Below are positions 5,454 through 11,400 of a stretch of DNA of 13,852 bases, in pieces. Location of the stretch: positions 10,325 to 24,176 of the forward strand of contig WVWW01000164.1 of NCBI GenBank assembly GCA_011773795.1. Direction: 5' to 3'. Source of the stretch: Acidobacteriota bacterium. Its GTDB lineage: Bacteria > Acidobacteriota > Polarisedimenticolia > Polarisedimenticolales > Polarisedimenticolaceae. The notes below the pieces were generated by a model that was given only the letters and a program-made list of their open reading frames with translations, was not told where the DNA came from and made no database searches. The translations under genes were made by a program, and so were the position numbers. Every line of letters begins with the position of its first letter. The stretch's first letter is position 1.

Positions 5454-8400
5454 GGCGCCAAGGACCAGATCACGCCCATGATCGATAACCCGCAGGCGAC
5501 CCCAGGCTTGCAGCAGGTGAACCGTGACGCTCAACCGGGCTTGAGCGGCGACGGTGTTGAACCTGTCACGTTGTACGCGCGGTCGAACTACGTTTGGCCC
5601 TACAGCGTGCCGACGCCCTACGGTTCGGCGACTCGTGAGCAACTGGGTGAGCAGGGCATGCTGCGCACGGTCGTCGGGGCGCTGTCGATCAACGAGCTGC
5701 AGCGGAGTCTGCCCCAAGAGTTGCAGACCGCCAATCAGCTCGACGTCCTGGAGGCACAGTACTTCATCGTCGACCTCGACAAGGCGTGGCTGCGCAACGG
5801 CGGTGCCGCCGAGTTCTCGGCCATCGTCGAGGCTGCGGGCGGGCGCGTCGTCGGCGGCATGCCGGTCAGCGCCGCGATCGCGCTGCTGACGCGCGATGCC
5901 TTCGTCGACGTCCAGCTGCACCAGGGTGTCAAGGCCGTGGCTCCCTTCCCGGCCGGGATCAAACTGCACCCCGAGATCGGACTGACTCCGTTGGCGAACC
6001 CGATCAAAGCGGTTTCGACCGTTTACGACCTCGATATCACACTGTTCCCCGGTGAGGACGCCCAACTGGTCGCGAAAGACATCATCGCCCTGGGCGGCGA
6101 GGTCACCGCTGCCGCCGGCCGCACGATCCGCGCTTCCATCGATCGTGCGGAGCTGGGGCGTCTTGCCCAGATCCAGTCGATCCTCGTCATCCACGAGGCG
6201 ATCCCGTTCCGCCCCGCCGGTGAGGAAACGACGATCACGATGCAGACCGGTGGCTTCCAGGGCCGCGGAACGGTCGGCCCCTACCACCTCGCCGGCGTCA
6301 ACGGCAGCGGCAACGGTGTCCCCGGTACGTCCCCGCAGGTGCTGATGATCATCGACACCGGCGTGCAGCTCGACGGCGCGGACCTCTCCGATACGCACAA
6401 CTCCGCCGGTACCGCCGGCAGCGCGCACCGCAAGGTCGTGGCCTATCGCTCCGCCAGCAGGTTCTCCGGCACCGGCGACGAGACCGGTTGCGACGCGGGT
6501 CCGCAGGGCGGACTGACGCATGGTCACATCGTGGCGGCGACCGCGGTCGGCAACGCGACCAACATCGTGGATCTCTCGACCGGGTGGGATGCCAACGTCA
6601 AGTTCTACGCGCCCGACTCGAGCGACCTCGACTGGACGCTGGATGGCGTCGCCCCGGGCGGAAAGGTGTCGGTCCTGGACGCCTTGGTGACCCCGGCCGC
6701 GGCGTCCTGCGACGACCCGATCGTCAACGGCCTCACGGCAGGCCCGCTCTGGTTCACGGGCGTCAACGACACCGCAGCCTGCCCCGGCGCGACCTGCCCC
6801 GGCTTCCTGCAGGTCGGCTATCGTACGACGGACGGTGACGGCGCGCGTGTGTTCAACGCGTCGTTCACGGCCCAAGGGGCGAACGTCTACGAGAGTGCCG
6901 CCCGCCAGATCGACCTGTTCCTGCGTACTCGCCAGGACGCGCTGCTCTTCGCGGCCGCCGGTAACTTCGGGACGGACTTCGACAACGACTTCATCCCGGA
7001 CCTCGGGAGCGTTGCCGCACCGGGAACCAACAAGAACGGCATTTCCCTCGGCAGGAGCGGCAACGCCAGCGTGGGCGACAACGCCGAGAACCGCTTCTTC
7101 AATTCGAGTGTCGGGCCGGCCCGTGTCGACCCCGGCGTGCTCTGGGAAACCGACCCGATCAACTCGCTGGATCGGATCCAGCCGGTGTTGATGGCGCCCG
7201 GTGGCGACGGTGGCGGCCTCGGTGTCGCCTCGGAGTTCGTCTGCCGGACCAACGACAACGACCAGAACGACCCGGTCGAGTGCGACATCACCGACGCCTT
7301 CCCCGGGACGAGCGTCTCCTCCGCCGCCGCGGCCGGCGCCGCGATGCTGGTGCGCGACTACTTCGCCCAGGGCCTCTACCCGACGGGCGCCCAGGTCAAC
7401 GCCAACCAGGTGTCGAACATCTCCGGCGCGCTGGTCAAGGCGATCCTGGTCGCCTCCGCCGACTACCTCAACGGCGGCGGCGTCCCGACCGGCTATCGCT
7501 TCAACAACGAGCAGGGCTACGGCCGCATCCAGCTCGACAACGTCCTGCCGCTGCAGACCTGGGCGCAGAGCGTCTCCGGTCTGATCGTGGCCGACGGCGG
7601 CGACATCTCGCCCGTCGGGCCGAACAACCTCAGTGGTCTCGACGGCGTCCTCAACGGAGCGCTCCCCGGCGACACCGATCAGCAGACCTTCGAGGTCTGC
7701 GCGCCAAGCTCGACGCTGCGCGTGGCGCTGGCCTGGATGGACGCGGACACCGCGAACGGCACCCTGGCGACCGACCTCGATCTCGAGCTCGTCGCGCCGA
7801 GCGGCCGGATCTACTACGGCAACTACTTCACGGATGACGACAACCGCAACAAGGTGCTGGACGCCAACGAGGACTGCCCGGATCTGCAGGGCAACACCGG
7901 CGTCATCAGCCAGGGCCAGTGGAGTTTGCCGATCTGCCAACGCGCGAACGGCACGCTCTCGCCCCACGACGTCGCGAACAACACCGAGGCGATCTTCCTC
8001 TCGAACGACGTCGATGGTGACGGCATCACGGATGAAACCGACCTCGATCCGGCCGACGACGACCAGATCGAGATCGGCACCTGGACCATTCTCGTCAAGA
8101 CCAAGGACACGAACCCGAACGGCACGCCGTTCACGCCCGGCGTGAACGCCGATTCGTCGCAGCGCTACGCCGTGGCGATCAGCGGCGCCGCCTGCCTGGG
8201 CTCGTCGGTGCGCTTCGACTCCGGGACCTACTCCTGCAACGAGCAGGCGCAGATCACGGTGAACGAGCTGCCGGAGACCCCGGCGCTCGACGCCAACGTC
8301 ATCTCCGGCCGCACGGTCGTCGAGGTCTTCGACAGCCAGGGCCTGCTGGTCGACACCGAGAGCGGCCTGGCGTTCACGAAGAAAGCCGGCTCGCAGAGCT

Positions 8401-11400
8401 ACGTCGGCGACCAGGTGTTCCTGACCGACGCGACGCAGCGCGACACCGGCAACGGCGTGCTCGACGTCCGCGACGGGGACACGCTGCGCGTGACCTACAC
8501 GGACGCCACGGAAGGCAACGTCGAGGTCAGCGAGGCTGCCGTCGACTGCGAGCTGCGAATCACCTCGGGCGCGATCACGTTCGGACAGTTCGGCTTCGAC
8601 ACCGGCACTTTCGTGAACGGCGGCTGCGAGCGTAACGCGCGCGGCCTGTTCGAGTTCGGCTTCCCGGATCGTTACCCGGACGAAGACGAGCAGTTGATCC
8701 TCAGCGTGGCTATCGGCTCCCAGGAAACGGAGACGATCGACAACATCGTGTCCTCGCTGCGCTGCGTCATCGCGGACGACGCCCTCGCTCCCGAGGACTG
8801 CCGTCCCGGTACGCAGAACTGCCTGAACCCGGACCGGATCCTCACGGGCCCGAACGCCATGACCGAGTGTCCGGCCAGCTGGCTGAGCGTCACCAACTCA
8901 CCGGTCACGATCGCCGAGCTTCCGTCGGCCGCGGCCATCGGCGTCAACTACAACCTTTCGATGGGCGCAACGATCCCGGATATGCAGGAAGTCGAGTTCG
9001 TCCTCGAACTGACCTCCCCGACGGCCGGTCGCGGCGGTACGGCAACGGCCGTCTTCCGCAACGTCCTCGACGCGGACCAGTTGGCGGTGCTGTACTCCAC
9101 CGACTTCCCGACCGGCGGCTCCGAGTTCGCCGACTGGAACAACAACGAGTTCCTGGAAGGCTGTGCCGGTGACTGCGGTGCCTACACGGGCTTCGCCCGT
9201 CCGACCGACAACGCCGGTGACTTCTTCCGCGACTATCGATTCGAGACTCGCGTCTTCTCCGACATGACCGCCGGCGGCAAGAACGCCGAGGCGGCCGCCA
9301 ACGCGCCGTGGAACTTCAACACCAACGACGGTGGGTTCAAGAACGGCATCGCGGCCCCGACGGACGACAGCGCGATCATCGACACGATCGCCCAGTGGGG
9401 CGAGGACAAGAACTTCAACAACATGCTCGACGGCTTCTGCTCCATCGGGAAATGCAACGCGGATCCGAACGAGCCGTGCAACGTTGACGACGACTGCGTC
9501 GCCGCGGGCGCCGGCACGACTTGCATCTTCGATGCGCAGGGCTGGTGCGGCGGCGTCCAGGGCGGCACCCAGTGCACCGACTTCGACGACCCGCTGGATG
9601 CTGACCTCGACCCCGAGGACTGCGAAGGCGACGTCTGCGTGGCCAATGCGTGCGTGCGGACCGGCAATGCCTGTGTCACCGACGCGGATTGCACGGGCAA
9701 CACCTGCAACCTGGTGACCTGCATCGACAACCCGTTCAGCTGCTCGCTGGCCGGCCTGTCGGGCAACTTCCGTTGCATCTCGGAGTCGGAGGACATCGAT
9801 CCGCGTGACTTCGACCTGGACAACGTCTGGAACACGGATGGTGGCTGCGGCTGGCAGACGGCCGAGGCGGGTCAGTGCACCGGTGGCAGCACCTGCTACA
9901 TCGACGCCGACTGCCCCGGCGGCGAGACGTGCGACGCGGTGGCCCCGCAGCGCGGCATGTGGCACACCGGGCGCATCGGCGCGTTCGGTGCGACGGGCTG
10001 CCTCGGCGCCGGCAACAACATCGAGCAGTGCCAGGGCATCGAGACCGTCGGTGGTGAGACCGGCGAACGGCTCTGGTTCGAGCTGCTCTTGACGCCTCCG
10101 ATCCAGAAGGTCGACGACACCGCCGACTCCGTGAACATCATGGAGTTCTCCTGGAACCAGGCCATCGATCTCGAGGACAGCAACGTGGGTTGGAGCTGGG
10201 AGGTCGACGGCGACACGACCGCGATCAACCCGGTGGACCTGACGTCCGACGGCAACGTCCTCAACCTCGGCTTCGGCAGCTACACGCCGATCGGAGGCTC
10301 GGACGGTGTGTCGGAAAACAACCCCGACTTGACCAACGGTTACTCGCTGTTCGCGCCGATTTTCGGCGTCGACAACCTGACGCGAAACGGCGTGCTGGGC
10401 AACAACCGCCACGGCCAGAACGCGTGCTACTTCGAAGGCGCCGGACGCTATCCGCTGCTGACGCTGAACGAGTTCGGTCTTGCCGGTCCGCTGGACGACG
10501 ACATCAACAACGGGTACTGCCCCGGCGTCGGCGGCGGGCCGGATCGTCGTGGCGTCGCCTGCAACGCGGTGTGTGACGGCGGAACCGAGAACCGCCAGGC
10601 GTGCAACCTCATCGGCGGCGACCCGGATCCGGACGGTGACGGCATTACCTGCGCGGCGGGCGGCGGTACTTGCCAGGTCGGCAGCACCGACGTCTTCCTG
10701 AATCGCTGTGCCGACGACGAGTGTGTCGCCGGGTCCTGCATGCAGAGTGGCATTGGTTGCACCGTCGACGCCGACTGCAACGCCGGTCGTGCGTGCATCT
10801 TCGCGAACGACTCGATCGACGAATACGTCGTTCCCAACGGTCCGATCCGCAACATGGACATGAACGCGTTCAACGGTCCCGAGTTGCGTTTCACCACGAT
10901 CGAGGACGTGGCCGGCGAGAGCGCCGCCGACTTCCAGGCGGCGATCGGCATGGTCAACTTCGAGAAAGAAGACACCGCGGCTCCCGACCCGGTTACCTCT
11001 TACGGGATCGGCGTCGATGACGTGGTGTTCACCTGGCAGGAGTTCACGATCGTCCCCGACGCCGTCGATTGCACCACCGGTGGTTCCTGCGCCACCATCG
11101 ACAGCTCGGTCGGCGCCTCGTTCAACAGCGCGACGTTCCTGGACATCACGCTGCAGGACTCGACGCCGTCCAACAACGACTGCAACGATGACGGCGACAA
11201 CACGGACGCCGGTGACGACACGGACTGCAACAACAACGGCATCGCCGACGTTCGCATCACGGGCAAGTCCGAGAACGAGCCCACGGGTGAGCGTCTGACG
11301 ATGGACTGCTCCAACCCGTCGGGTTCGACCTGTCCCGATGGGGAGTACACGGGATCGCTTCCGGTCTCAGCGACGTACGACTCGCCGGGCGTGGTGTTCG

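Noticed and set aside
5382..7967. 861-codon open frame on the minus strand
   Set aside because: It is antisense to the signal peptide, propeptide and catalytic domain of the protease. Its protein is a Val/Asp/Arg/Gly-rich string without recognisable motifs, as expected opposite GC-rich codons.
8898..10412. 504-codon open frame on the minus strand
   Set aside because: It is antisense to the protease C-terminal modules, with the same low-information Val/Ala/Arg/Gly composition and no plausible ribosome site or family motif.
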